From Sporosarcina sp. JAI121 (GTDB taxonomy: Bacteria; Bacillota; Bacilli; Bacillales_A; Planococcaceae): DNA of 64,000 nucleotides. The translations under genes and the position numbers were made by a program. Shown here piece after piece: positions 8,856 through 17,826 of the stretch (within the stretch, counting starts at the first letter, position 1; each line of letters begins with the position of its first letter). The notes beneath the pieces are model-generated. The model was not told the origin of the DNA. It saw only the letters and a list, made by a program, of their open reading frames with translations, and searched no databases. The stretch lies in assembly GCF_013408665.1 (NCBI RefSeq), contig NZ_JACCCL010000001.1, forward strand, positions 2,346,707 to 2,410,706, written 5' to 3'.

Positions 8856-9934
8856 TTTACAACCTCTTTTTTTGTTTTCAGTAGATGGATTATGCAAAGG
8901 AAGCTTGGCCAAATCATAAATCCATAGTTACTATAATAAACACGTTCATAAACCATCTTTTGATATTCCGCTGGAAATGGAATGCTTACTATGCCAAACA
9001 CAATAGCAGCTATAATATATAAGTGACTCTTTTTTTCTTTATCCCGTATGGAATCCAACCCTTTTTTTGCAACCCATAAAAACGCAGCCGCGGTTGTGAG
9101 AATTAAAAAAACCCACAGTGAAATCGCTAAAACATCAACTCGCTCCAGAAAAGGAAGTGTAACCGCGTTAAGCAAATATAAAACCGGATACATCACATTT
9201 TCAAGTTGCCATTCGGAATAATACATGACACTCGCAAAGACTGTCACAAAATATACAGATACGGTGATCCATATGCCTAAAGAAGCTTGTTTAAATGCTT
9301 TTTTCTGACAGATGATATATGGAAAGTAAAAAAGGATTATTTCAAATCCAGACATTGCTATAAAACCATTTTTTGTTGCTGTGAAAAACTCCTGTCTAGT
9401 AAAATTAAAAAGAGGCAAAATATGTTTAATGTCCCCTTCACCAATTGCCCATTTCAAAAAAAAGAGAATCCAAACCACTAGAAAAAAACTAATGATACAA
9501 AAACGGGCGATTGACTTAATGTCACCGTTTACAATGTAAACGAGCAATAGCATGAAGACGATCAAAGGCCCGATGATTGTCCGATCCGGAAGCGCAATAA
9601 TTTGTATAAGGTCTAAATACCCCTCAACAACAGACGCCAAAGTCAACACTGCATATAAAATCAGAAAGCCATTCAGGCTTCTCCCCAGCCATTTACCAAG
9701 CAGCAACTCGTGAATAGCGAACAAATTATGTTGTTTATATTTCAAGGCGATCCAAATCATCGGAATAAGTAACAGATTTGCAATAACTCCGAACAGGAGC
9801 GGGAACCACCACTGGCTAAAGCCTAGCGGACTAAGTAAATTTGGCAAAGTTAATAAGATGTTGCCGCTCATCACAAGATGGACGAGAAAGACGACATGAT
9901 ATCCGTTCAATACCTTTGTTTGGTTTTGATCCAT
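8852..9934 (-). CDS. Spore germination permease, GerAB family
   Basis: B subunit of the germinant receptor, an amino acid permease-like membrane protein of about ten segments over 360 residues, as in GerAB/GerBB/GerKB. It starts MDQNQTKVLNGYHVVFLVHLVMSG, a typical N-terminal pattern. In this family the subunit is thought to bind the germinant (for example an amino acid). It is separated from the GerA-type gene by 3 bases and overlaps the lipoprotein gene by 4, consistent with one transcript. The germinant cannot be deduced. Confidence 0.92.
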   Translation of the reverse strand: MDQNQTKVLNGYHVVFLVHLVMSGNILLTLPNLLSPLGFSQWWFPLLFGVIANLLLIPMIWIALKYKQHNLFAIHELLLGKWLGRSLNGFLILYAVLTLASVVEGYLDLIQIIALPDRTIIGPLIVFMLLLVYIVNGDIKSIARFCIISFFLVVWILFFLKWAIGEGDIKHILPLFNFTRQEFFTATKNGFIAMSGFEIILFYFPYIICQKKAFKQASLGIWITVSVYFVTVFASVMYYSEWQLENVMYPVLYLLNAVTLPFLERVDVLAISLWVFLILTTAAAFLWVAKKGLDSIRDKEKKSHLYIIAAIVFGIVSIPFPAEYQKMVYERVYYSNYGFMIWPSFLCIIHLLKTKKEVVK

Positions 9935-9937
9935 GAC

Positions 9938-11404
9938 CTATTCCTCCCTGTTTTCTGGGAGTACTTTTTTGCTTTCTGCACTTGCGACGCCCTTTTTATG
10001 TTTTAGGAAGGAAGTTGGGGCCAAAACGATGCTGTCAAGGAGGTCTGTCCATTTCCTAGGTATGACTGGAGACATAAAAGGAGTTCCTAAAGATGTTAAA
10101 TTTACTAAATGATAAATAAGCCATGCAAAAGCTATCATTTGCCCGTATAAACCGAAGAAACCCGCTGATAAGATAAAAATGTAGCGAACAAAGCGACTTG
10201 CATTACTCATTTTATAACTTGGCGGTAAAAAGGAAAGTAATGCTGAAATGGCTACTAACACAATCAATATATTACTGACAAGACCTGCTTCAACGGCTGC
10301 TGTCCCAATAACGATACCACCCACAATACCAATCGTTTGTCCGATTTTGGTCGGCATCCGAGACCCTGCTTCTCTTAGTACTTCAATAACTAATTCCATG
10401 AATAGTACTTCAATGACTGGCGGGAAAGGAACCCTGCTTCTTGATTCATATAAACTTTTTAACACTTCATAAGGTAACATTTCTGGATGATGAGATAGAG
10501 CGGAAATATAAAAAGGAGTTAGCATTATCGTTAAAAAGAAACCGAAAAAACGGATGCAACGAAGTAACGTGGCTGTGGTCCAACGGTTATAATAATCTTC
10601 CGGGGACATGAAAAAGCCAAGAAAGGAACTCGGACAAATCACCGCGCCAATACTGTTGTTCATCATGATAACAACCCTTCCGTCAATTAGAGAGCTTGTT
10701 ACCATGTCAGGCCTTTCGGTTACTTGGTATTGAGGAAATGGAGAGAATTGATGGTCTTCCATTAGCTGGGCTAAAATGGTGATATCATTAAAACCTCTAT
10801 AGTCAATTGCTTCAATTTTGTTAATAACCTTGGTCAAATTGTTGTCGTTTACAATTTTTTCGATATACAAAACAGAAACTTTCGTATTTGTTTCCGTTCC
10901 AATAATATAGTCACGATTTTTTAATCTAGTATTCTGAATCCTTCTTTTAACAAGGGATAGGTTTGTTTGCAGAGATTCGGTAAATGCATCCCGGGGACCG
11001 CTGACCGTTGATTCGGTATCCGAATTGGCGATTGAACTAGTTGGCGGGCTATATGTATTCACGGTTGAAAAGAGATTCTTTGATTGAAAATAAACAATTG
11101 TGTTCCCTTCAGTAATGGAAGATAAAATGCTAGAAATATTGACTTTCTCAGGTACTTCGGCAGATTTCAACAGGTCTTCCTTATTCGTTAACAATGGCGC
11201 GATTACAGTTCTGTGTAGTGTAAGTTTTTCGATAAGTGAACTAAGATAAATGATTGTCACGAGTTCATCGGCAGTTTGAATGTTTTTAAATACAGCATCT
11301 TCTACTTCATTTAGCTTGTTCTTAATGGCGTCAAGAAGTACATTATCGTTTTGTATGGATGTTTCATTAGAAAAACCATTTTTATCACTCTCCGAAAAAC
11401 TCAT
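9938..11404 (-). CDS. Spore germination protein, GerA family
   Basis: A subunit of the germinant receptor. About 250 residues of soluble N-terminal domain are followed by membrane segments, including the conserved PFPPVIEVLFMELVIEVLREAGSRMP stretch and the IGIVGGIVIGTAAVEAGLVS segment. The ATG at 11404 follows GAGGTG with good spacing; a GTG three codons upstream is part of that ribosome binding site. The C-terminal tail is polar (KHKKG...ENREE). Expression would be expected late in the forespore (sigma-G), but I could not identify a convincing sigma-G promoter upstream. First gene of a three-gene operon. Confidence 0.93.
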   Translation of the reverse strand: MSFSESDKNGFSNETSIQNDNVLLDAIKNKLNEVEDAVFKNIQTADELVTIIYLSSLIEKLTLHRTVIAPLLTNKEDLLKSAEVPEKVNISSILSSITEGNTIVYFQSKNLFSTVNTYSPPTSSIANSDTESTVSGPRDAFTESLQTNLSLVKRRIQNTRLKNRDYIIGTETNTKVSVLYIEKIVNDNNLTKVINKIEAIDYRGFNDITILAQLMEDHQFSPFPQYQVTERPDMVTSSLIDGRVVIMMNNSIGAVICPSSFLGFFMSPEDYYNRWTTATLLRCIRFFGFFLTIMLTPFYISALSHHPEMLPYEVLKSLYESRSRVPFPPVIEVLFMELVIEVLREAGSRMPTKIGQTIGIVGGIVIGTAAVEAGLVSNILIVLVAISALLSFLPPSYKMSNASRFVRYIFILSAGFFGLYGQMIAFAWLIYHLVNLTSLGTPFMSPVIPRKWTDLLDSIVLAPTSFLKHKKGVASAESKKVLPENREE

Positions 11405-11616
11405 CTCTATCACCTCACTATTTCTTCATATTGTTATTATCAATCTCTCCCAAACCATGCTAATTTATACAAGAAGGCTTATGCTAGTCAGTGGTAGCGG
11501 ACGTCTTAGTATCAAATTTATAAATAGTGAAAAGCGACATCAGTAATCCGTCTTCATTATGATAATAGAGATACTGTTTACGTAAGTGATATACATAATA
11601 CAATGAGGTGTTTGTG

Positions 11617-12519
11617 ATGAATAGAAAGCCGATTTACGTTGAAATACCGATTCAGGCAGAAATTGAAAAAGTATGGGACGCCACCCAAAAACCGAACATG
11701 CATGAACAATGGGATCTTCGTTTCTCTTCAATTACCTATTTGCCAAAAGATGAAGGTAAGCCCCAAGAGTTTCTCTATTCACGGACAGTAGGACCTTTCA
11801 TAAACGTGGTTGGTTGGGGGAAAAGTGTTGGATCGTTTCATAAAGAAGATGGTACGCGTTCATCTTCCCTTCAGTTCGGAACGGATCAATGGATATCCCC
11901 AATCCGCGAAGGTCGTGGCTATTGGAAATATGAACCCCAGAAAGACGGTGTGAAATTTTTAACGCAGTATGATTATGACGTCAATTGTGGTCGTATCGGT
12001 AAAGTTGCTGATAAACTGGCATTTCGTCCCCTTATCGGCTGGGCGACTGCACTTAGTTTTGATGTGTTGAAGCGATGGCTTGAACAAGGCGAAGCACCCC
12101 GCTCCCAGTATTTGCGGTTTTTCAGCACCTATTTAATGACTCTATTGTTTGCCTTCATTTGGATGTATCAGGGACTTGTACCGAAAATTATCGGGATGCA
12201 TATAGAAGAGAGGGCGATGGTCGGAAACGCTTTAGCTTTATCGGAGAATGGAATTACGACATCTGTACTGCTAATCGGAATTCTAGAAGTGTTGCTCGGA
12301 ATTATCTGGCTAGTTTATCGCAATAAAAAACAGTTATTTAGACTGCAGCTAATTCTCTTTCCTTTGCTAACGATAGCGGCAATCATTACAGTTCCGGCAA
12401 CCGCAATCCATCCTTTCAATCCTGTGACATTCAACTTGTCACTAATGGTACTTTCTATAATTGGATGGTCCATAAGTAAAGATGTTCCTTCGGCGACAAG
12501 CTGTAAACGAAGAAAGTGA
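11617..12519 (+). CDS. SRPBCC-domain protein fused to a DoxX-like membrane domain
   Basis: The N-terminal 150 residues look like a START/SRPBCC ligand-binding fold (VEIPIQAEIEKVWDATQKPNMHEQWD at the start, then alternating strands to QYDYDVNCGRIGKVADKL). The C-terminal 130 residues form four hydrophobic segments resembling DoxX-like proteins. The ATG at 11617 follows GAGGTG by 6 bases. It is the first of three closely packed genes (gap of 10 bases to the next). The combination suggests handling of a lipid or other small hydrophobic molecule at the membrane, but no substrate or reaction can be given. Confidence 0.7.
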   Translation: MNRKPIYVEIPIQAEIEKVWDATQKPNMHEQWDLRFSSITYLPKDEGKPQEFLYSRTVGPFINVVGWGKSVGSFHKEDGTRSSSLQFGTDQWISPIREGRGYWKYEPQKDGVKFLTQYDYDVNCGRIGKVADKLAFRPLIGWATALSFDVLKRWLEQGEAPRSQYLRFFSTYLMTLLFAFIWMYQGLVPKIIGMHIEERAMVGNALALSENGITTSVLLIGILEVLLGIIWLVYRNKKQLFRLQLILFPLLTIAAIITVPATAIHPFNPVTFNLSLMVLSIIGWSISKDVPSATSCKRRK

Positions 12520-12529
12520 GGTGGACTTC

Positions 12530-13144
12530 ATGTCGATTTTCAGACAAGTGTTGGGTAATGAATTTAACCGATTGCATCCGATGCTGCAAAAAAGGTATGA
12601 CCTGTCAGCGGGTGCTACATTCAGAGCATCCGGCGTCATGAAAGAAATCGGTGGCGGATCGAAATGGTTGTATCCGATTTTAAAGGCAGGCGTAAGATGG
12701 AAATTACTTTACCCGGAACGAGGCGTAAACATTCCATTTACGATAATCAATACAGCGTTTGTTGGGGATAAGGGAGAAAGTCAGGTGCACTGGGAACGTA
12801 TTTTTCAATTTGGAAAGACAGTACGCTATTTTAACGCGCTTATGAGTTATGATGCAAAGCGGCTTGTCATAAGGGATTACCTTGGTGAACCGCATCTCCT
12901 TTATGCTGATTTGGACTTTCAAGTAGCAACAGACGGGCGTTTGACGATTACATCATTAGGGCAGCGGCTTGTACTTGGGAAGTTTGAAATTCCATTGCCA
13001 CGGATTTTTCAAGGGCTTGCAACCGTAACAGAAAGATTTGACGATGAACGAGGACTTTACCATATACATGTTGAGGTACGAAATCCTCTGATTGGAATCG
13101 TGTTTTGTTATGATGGGGAGTTTTCCGCTGATGTCGACGTGTAA
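12530..13144 (+). CDS. DUF4166 domain protein
   Basis: A 204-residue soluble protein beginning MSIFRQVLGNEFNRLHPMLQKRYDLSAG, which fits the DUF4166 family (often found joined to, or next to, YndJ or SDR-type proteins). It consists mostly of short beta strands with no signal peptide or membrane segment. Start chosen from the GAGGTGG site ending 5 bases before ATG. It overlaps the next gene by about 14 bases. Function unknown; context suggests it acts with the neighbouring membrane proteins. Confidence 0.75.
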   Translation: MSIFRQVLGNEFNRLHPMLQKRYDLSAGATFRASGVMKEIGGGSKWLYPILKAGVRWKLLYPERGVNIPFTIINTAFVGDKGESQVHWERIFQFGKTVRYFNALMSYDAKRLVIRDYLGEPHLLYADLDFQVATDGRLTITSLGQRLVLGKFEIPLPRIFQGLATVTERFDDERGLYHIHVEVRNPLIGIVFCYDGEFSADVDV

Positions 13145-14723
13145 GTTTGCAAGTATTCATAGTGTGTTATTTTTATCAGTAGCTTTTTTTAGTGGGAATC
13201 CGTGGCATTTTCTGATGTTGACGATTGCACAGCTCTTCTACATCCCGTTCGCTTTGCGACTCATTATGGGTAAGGACGATTGGTTTGCTAAGTGCTATTA
13301 TTATTTTGCGATTCCCGCTTATTTAGCGGTGGCACTGTTGCAAGTAACACCAGATTCAAAGTGGGATGGTCTGCTAGCAGCACTTTATTTATTGTTTACG
13401 ATTGGTATCGCTTTATATGGATTGTGGCGGTTTTTCAATAGAGGTTTCACGAATTTGGAAGAGTTCGCAATTGATGCCGGGCTGTTTTACATAGCACTTG
13501 GCGGCACTTGGTTCTTTGCTTATGTGACTGGTATTGACACTGGATTCAGTCCCCTAATTACGTGGTTGACCGCTATTCATTTTCACTACTCCGCGTTTTT
13601 GTTGCCGATTTTCATCGGTTTACTGGGCAGACTTTATAAACCCCGTATTTATCGGATTGTCTGTTCGATTCTGTTAGTATCACCGCTGATTGTTGCGATT
13701 GGCATTACATTTTCCAGGTGGATCGAGCTGCTATCGGTCGGATTATACATTGTCGGTTTGGGCGGCATTATTTTAATTGCGTGCAAAACGCCCTTCGAAA
13801 ATCAATTACAAAAGTGGCTCGTTCGGATTTCGTTTGGCACCCTTGGTGTGACAATCATCTTTTCACTTTTATATGCGCTTGGCAACGGCTTTGGATTAAC
13901 AGCCGTGAATATCGATTTCATGCTTCGTTTTCATGGTGTGTTGAACTGTCTAGTATTTGCGTTATTTGGTATTGTCGGCTGGTCCTTCCAAGTTCCCAGT
14001 GCAAATTTTCATCAACCCACTTTCCCCGTCAGTCACATTCGTGGGAAGTGGATTATAGGTGAACAAGTTCTGAATGGTCGATTGCAAGATAAACATCAAG
14101 GACTTATCGACAATATAAAGGTCTACGAGCCATTTATCCAATGCGATACGCTATCCCCGCGCATCATCGATTTCTATGAAAACACGATTGATTACCGGCT
14201 ATTCGCAACGATAAAATGGCATTCATGGTTTAAACCGTTCGCCATTATTTACGCGTTTATGAGTAGTAAAACCCAACAAATCAATTTGCCTCTTCATGGC
14301 AGACAAGTTGAAATGACAGGGGACGTAATTGCGCTTCAGGATGAACTGGACAGCAGAGATAAAGTCAGGGCCTGGATCCGTAAAATCAATAATGACACGG
14401 TATTCGTTGCCCTTTATTCACAACATATAACAGCAGGTCGAATGTATATGAATATTGCCTTACCGTTGCCGTTTTCAACGATGACCGGTATATTGGAACT
14501 GCATCAGGCCGGGAATGATTTGCAGCTGACAAGCAAGCGTAATTCTGGTGAGTCAGATGCGGGAATCTATATTTCTTTTTTCAAGAATCATCCGTTCAAG
14601 CTACCCGTTGAGGAAGATTTTATCGTAAGTGAAAGGAAAGATGGTACATTAAGTGCCCAGCATGAAATGCGTATATTTTCAATCCCGTTTTTGTCGATTA
14701 CGTATTTAATAAGGTCAAACTGA
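13131..14723 (+). CDS. yndJ: YndJ family membrane protein
   Basis: Large protein with roughly nine or ten hydrophobic segments in the first 310 residues and a soluble C-terminal half of about 200 residues, which is the YndJ architecture. The ATG at 13131 is preceded by GGGGAG at 13115-13120. Two upstream ATGs and a TTG are open but lack a ribosome binding site. The soluble part resembles the DUF4166-type beta-rich fold (LPLHGRQVEMTGD...), hinting at shared ancestry with the preceding gene. Function is unknown in the family. Last gene of the operon; a repeat lies about 25 bases downstream. Confidence 0.65.
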   Translation: MSTCKFASIHSVLFLSVAFFSGNPWHFLMLTIAQLFYIPFALRLIMGKDDWFAKCYYYFAIPAYLAVALLQVTPDSKWDGLLAALYLLFTIGIALYGLWRFFNRGFTNLEEFAIDAGLFYIALGGTWFFAYVTGIDTGFSPLITWLTAIHFHYSAFLLPIFIGLLGRLYKPRIYRIVCSILLVSPLIVAIGITFSRWIELLSVGLYIVGLGGIILIACKTPFENQLQKWLVRISFGTLGVTIIFSLLYALGNGFGLTAVNIDFMLRFHGVLNCLVFALFGIVGWSFQVPSANFHQPTFPVSHIRGKWIIGEQVLNGRLQDKHQGLIDNIKVYEPFIQCDTLSPRIIDFYENTIDYRLFATIKWHSWFKPFAIIYAFMSSKTQQINLPLHGRQVEMTGDVIALQDELDSRDKVRAWIRKINNDTVFVALYSQHITAGRMYMNIALPLPFSTMTGILELHQAGNDLQLTSKRNSGESDAGIYISFFKNHPFKLPVEEDFIVSERKDGTLSAQHEMRIFSIPFLSITYLIRSN

Positions 14724-14749
14724 TAGTAAGTAAAGTCTTGAAACTGTTA

Positions 14750-14808
14750 CGCTTCGACTTATAGCGGGAGGCATTCCCAAGCGCCGAAGTATGTAAGATG
14801 GAAAATCC
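14750..14808 (-). repeat. Interspersed hairpin-repeat copy, truncated
   Basis: Read on the plus strand this carries the family signature CGGGAGGCAT-CCCAAGCGCCG (14765-14786) followed by a GGAAAATCC end. It lacks the full upstream hairpin arm. It belongs to the family described at 30.2, 34.4, 38.1-40.0 and 50.2 kb and is in the inverse orientation relative to most of them. Confidence 0.6.
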
Positions 14809-14847
14809 CTAACTCACTCCGTCTTTCAACATACCTAACCCCTTTTC

Positions 14848-14876
14848 TTGATGTCTGAATCCGACAGTGTTACAAT
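14848..14876 (+). promoter_or_regulatory. Candidate sigma-A promoter of the CDF transporter leader
   Basis: TTGATG (14848-14853), 17 bases, TACAAT (14871-14876). It would give a leader of about 135 bases before the transporter start, containing a short reading frame and a terminator. Confidence 0.5.
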
Positions 14877-14908
14877 TGAAAAACGTCTGAATTTAGCGAG
14901 TGATACAT

Positions 14909-14956
14909 ATGACCGCATTTCGCCCACACAAATATAGAAATATCCCGAAACCTTGA
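14909..14956 (+). CDS. Possible 15-residue leader peptide
   Basis: A short frame encoding MTAFRPHKYRNIPKP ends with a TGA at 14954-14956, three bases into the 5' arm of the terminator hairpin. A weak GAG ribosome binding site lies 9 bases upstream. The overlap of stop codon and terminator stem is what leader-peptide attenuators look like, but the frame could also be chance. No similarity recognised. Confidence 0.3.
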   Translation: MTAFRPHKYRNIPKP

Positions 14957-14978
14957 CACAGGACTGTCAAGGTTTTTT
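14951..14978 (+). terminator. Terminator upstream of the CDF gene (possible attenuator)
   Basis: The stem CCTTGACA / TGTCAAGG with a 6-base loop is followed by TTTTTT. It lies 40 bases before the transporter start and downstream of a promoter-like sequence. It may simply end the yndJ transcript 230 bases away, or it may attenuate the transporter. Confidence 0.75.
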
Positions 14979-15018
14979 GTTTCCCTCGGGAAACATATTA
15001 CATAGGAGGTCATCATCG

Positions 15019-15921
15019 ATGAGTAAACATAACCATTCAAGTGCTTCAATTTTTGCGGTTTGGATTAGTCTCATAAGCAATATCATCCTAACAGTAATTA
15101 AACTCATCGTGGGCGTTCTCTTCCAAAGTCCCGTTCTGCTAGCTGATGGTTTCCATAATGCCGGCGACGTGATTGCCAGTGGCGCCGCCCTTACCTCGAT
15201 GAGAATATCCAAGCGCCCTGCAGACGACGACCATCCCTATGGTCACGGAAAAGCCGAAGTGATCAGTTCCGCCATCGTCGCACTAATATTAGGGTTGGCC
15301 GCAATCTATATTGCCTTTGAAGCGATTTCAGCTTTATTTGAAGAACCGGCGAAAGCCAGTTTGATTGCTTTGCTAACAGCATTCATCTCACTTATTTGGA
15401 AACAAGCGTTGTACATTTATACAATCCGAATTGGCAAAATGGCCAACAGCAAAGGATTGATCGCAACCGCTTATGACCATTTGGCGGACGTGTATGCTTC
15501 CCTCGCTGCTGTTTTGGGAATTGGACTTGCACTCATCGGGGACTTATACGAGATTCATTTCCTCGCATACGGTGACCCTTTTGCAGGATTCATCGTTTCT
15601 ATTTTAGTACTCAAACTTGCATATGATATCGGAAAAGAAGCAATGGACGTTCTCATGGAAAAAAATATAAGTCAGGAAAGACTGGATGAATTCGCCGCTT
15701 TAATCATTACAATTCCTGAAGTGAAGCGAATTGACCGTTTGCGTGCACGAGAACACGGTCACTACATTTTGGTAGATCTGCGTGTCGGCGTCCACGGAAA
15801 CATGACAATTCAAGAAGGCCATGACATTTCGCGTGAAATCAAGAAAACAATCATGAATGATCACAGTGACGTGGATGAAGTTTTAATTCACTTGAATCCT
15901 TGGTATGAAGAGGACGAATAA
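15019..15921 (+). CDS. Cation diffusion facilitator family metal efflux protein
   Basis: Six-segment cation/proton antiporter (300 residues) exporting divalent metal. It shows HNAGD in TM2, the loop DDHPYGHGKAE, DHLADVYAS in TM5 and a cytoplasmic C-terminal domain with HGHYILVDLRVGVHGNMTI. The overall sequence resembles the B. subtilis YeaB/MneS subgroup implicated in manganese efflux, but zinc cannot be excluded. The start at ATG 15019 is preceded by AGGAGGT; the open frame extends upstream through the terminator and is not used. Transcribed alone, with a possible attenuator in its leader, and ended by a strong hairpin at 15923. Confidence 0.85.
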   Translation: MSKHNHSSASIFAVWISLISNIILTVIKLIVGVLFQSPVLLADGFHNAGDVIASGAALTSMRISKRPADDDHPYGHGKAEVISSAIVALILGLAAIYIAFEAISALFEEPAKASLIALLTAFISLIWKQALYIYTIRIGKMANSKGLIATAYDHLADVYASLAAVLGIGLALIGDLYEIHFLAYGDPFAGFIVSILVLKLAYDIGKEAMDVLMEKNISQERLDEFAALIITIPEVKRIDRLRAREHGHYILVDLRVGVHGNMTIQEGHDISREIKKTIMNDHSDVDEVLIHLNPWYEEDE

Positions 15922-15922
15922 A

Positions 15923-15959
15923 AAAATTGCGTACGTGTCAATGACACGTACGCAATTTT
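15923..15959. terminator. Bidirectional terminator between CDF and LCP genes
   Basis: The long stem AAAATTGCGTACGTGTC and its complement has A-rich and T-rich flanks on both sides and sits between two convergent genes, so it probably serves both. Confidence 0.85.
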
Positions 15960-15971
15960 CTTGTTAAATCA

Positions 15972-16961
15972 TCAATTCCCGAATTCCCCGGTCTTAGCAT
16001 TGTCCGATCCGGTCATTCCTTCTTCGTCCTCTGTTGAAAGAAATTGTTGTAAAGCATTTTTATTTTTCTCAAAATCGATGCTCAGTACCGCACCCGCTGC
16101 TTCACGCTTGTTCTCAAATGAGTTTTCAACCGGGATACGCAACGTCTCTATCTTTTCAGATTTACCGACCAGTAACCCTTTTCCAATTGTAAAGAGTGTA
16201 CGTTTATCAACGTTTGTCGTGACGAAAGGCTCTACAACGCCAAGTAACTTGGGCAAATTCATTAAACTATGAACACTGACAGCTTGTTCCTTCACTTTCG
16301 CCAAAGCTTCCTGCTGGCGTTCCACTCGCCCGAAATCACTTTGAATGTCATGTCGGAAACGCACATAACCTAATAACTGCTCTCCATGTAACACTTGTTT
16401 CCCAGGCTGTAACGTCATTCCTATACCATGTGACATGGCATAGGGAATATCAACTTCAATACCATCGGGTGCTACAACATCCACAATTTTTGAAAAGCCG
16501 GTAAAATCGACAATCGCATAATAATGGATATCAACGTCAAAGTTTTCCTTAATCGTCTTCCTCACCAGTTCCGGTCCCCCGAGAGTAAAAGCGGCGTTCA
16601 TCTTATGCTTACCGTGTTCCGGAATATCCACATACGTATCCCTCATGATGGAAACGAGTTTCATCTGATGCGTCGTTTGATTATAATGAGCGATCATTAA
16701 CGCATCTGACCGTGCATCGTCATCGCCCCGTGAGTCACTTCCTAATAACAAAACATTGATTTCACCGAATTGTGGATCGGCGCCTTTGAATTCATCGGCT
16801 AGCATATCATCTTCTTTAGCCAATCCTTCTTTTCCTATAGATAATCCGCTATTGTATTGGGCGACCACATAGACGATTCCGGCTAATAGAACGAATGTAG
16901 TCACGATAAGGAAATTTCGTAGCCATTTGCGCTTCTTTTTTCTTTGTTCACTTCTTTTCAT
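15972..16961 (-). CDS. LytR-CpsA-Psr family phosphotransferase
   Basis: Membrane-anchored enzyme that attaches anionic polymers such as wall teichoic acid to peptidoglycan. A basic cytoplasmic N-terminus (KRSEQRKKKRKW) precedes one membrane segment at about residues 14-35. The LCP domain follows with LLGSDSRGDDDARSDALMIA, the catalytic SIMRDTYVDIP arginine-aspartate motif, and the lipid-pocket YVRFRHDIQSDFGRVERQQ segment. I start at ATG 16961 after GGGTGGAT. The 329-residue size is typical. Which LCP paralogue (TagT/U/V type) is not decidable here. Confidence 0.9.
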   Translation of the reverse strand: MKRSEQRKKKRKWLRNFLIVTTFVLLAGIVYVVAQYNSGLSIGKEGLAKEDDMLADEFKGADPQFGEINVLLLGSDSRGDDDARSDALMIAHYNQTTHQMKLVSIMRDTYVDIPEHGKHKMNAAFTLGGPELVRKTIKENFDVDIHYYAIVDFTGFSKIVDVVAPDGIEVDIPYAMSHGIGMTLQPGKQVLHGEQLLGYVRFRHDIQSDFGRVERQQEALAKVKEQAVSVHSLMNLPKLLGVVEPFVTTNVDKRTLFTIGKGLLVGKSEKIETLRIPVENSFENKREAAGAVLSIDFEKNKNALQQFLSTEDEEGMTGSDNAKTGEFGN

Positions 16962-17244
16962 ATATATCCACCCATCTTTAAATTCTATGTCATTTTTCAA
17001 GTAAGTAACGTCGAGTGTTATCTACGCTATGAAAATTCTATAGTTGTACAGACATCTTGTCAACAATCGATAGTCATTATTAATATGAAGATAGTATTTA
17101 CTTCCATACAAAGTAAAGCACTACCCATAAAATAATGCAGTACATGCATGCTACAAATTAAAAGCCTAACCGTACAATGTAAGCTATACTAAAAGATAAA
17201 AGGAATGCAGTTCAATTCCTCTTTCATGAAGGAGTAGATGTGAT

Positions 17245-17826
17245 ATGTTAAAAAAAGAGCTGGCAAAGTATATTGCGGATAATGAGAAGGACAACAAAAT
17301 TCAACTATTTGATGTTGATAAAGAGTATGCCGACAAACATCAATTGATTTCCAGTGATGTAACGGTTGTCGAGAAAGAATTCAATTTTAGTGTCATCGAA
17401 CGGTGCGTGAAAGAAACAGAAGATCTTATCAGGGCAGAAGATCTGGATTTTTTAAATACCAGTATTTCATATTTGAAAAGCCATCTGAATGAATTTGTTT
17501 ATGTGGAATCAAGTGCTTTTGAAACTATCCGGATCGATGCGGTCGTACTTGAATTCGATGAAGTTTTTGAATCGTATACCGCTTTGTTCGGGCTGAAAGT
17601 ACAGAAGAAATACGGCGATGCGATTAAAATGTATCTCGATACACATTTAAAGGGAGACGGAGCGAAATACAGTGTAATGTTTTCCGGTGAAGATGGGCTA
17701 TGGGATATGAATTTCGCTTTGGATTTTGTGAAAGATTTTAGTGATGACTTGTCGTTTGTAGAGGTTTATCAACTGATGTACGGCTTTATATTCAAATTGG
17801 TTGAGGCGATTGAGGAAACGCAGTGA
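17245..17826 (+). CDS. Conserved-looking protein of unknown function
   Basis: 193-residue acidic cytoplasmic protein starting at ATG after AAGGAG. It looks alpha-helical (repeated charged helices, IERCVKETEDLIRAEDLDFL and so on) with no signal, membrane segment or known motif that I recognise. Its stop overlaps the GTG start of the following methyltransferase (GTGA), which implies translational coupling and a shared pathway. An accessory factor or substrate adaptor for the methyltransferase is one possibility, purely by context. Confidence 0.75.
   Translation: MLKKELAKYIADNEKDNKIQLFDVDKEYADKHQLISSDVTVVEKEFNFSVIERCVKETEDLIRAEDLDFLNTSISYLKSHLNEFVYVESSAFETIRIDAVVLEFDEVFESYTALFGLKVQKKYGDAIKMYLDTHLKGDGAKYSVMFSGEDGLWDMNFALDFVKDFSDDLSFVEVYQLMYGFIFKLVEAIEETQ

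Noticed and set aside
11405..11540. Sigma-G promoter upstream of the germination operon
   Set aside because: Candidate -10 sequences (CATGGTT, GATACTA) have no properly spaced -35 partner, so none is reported.
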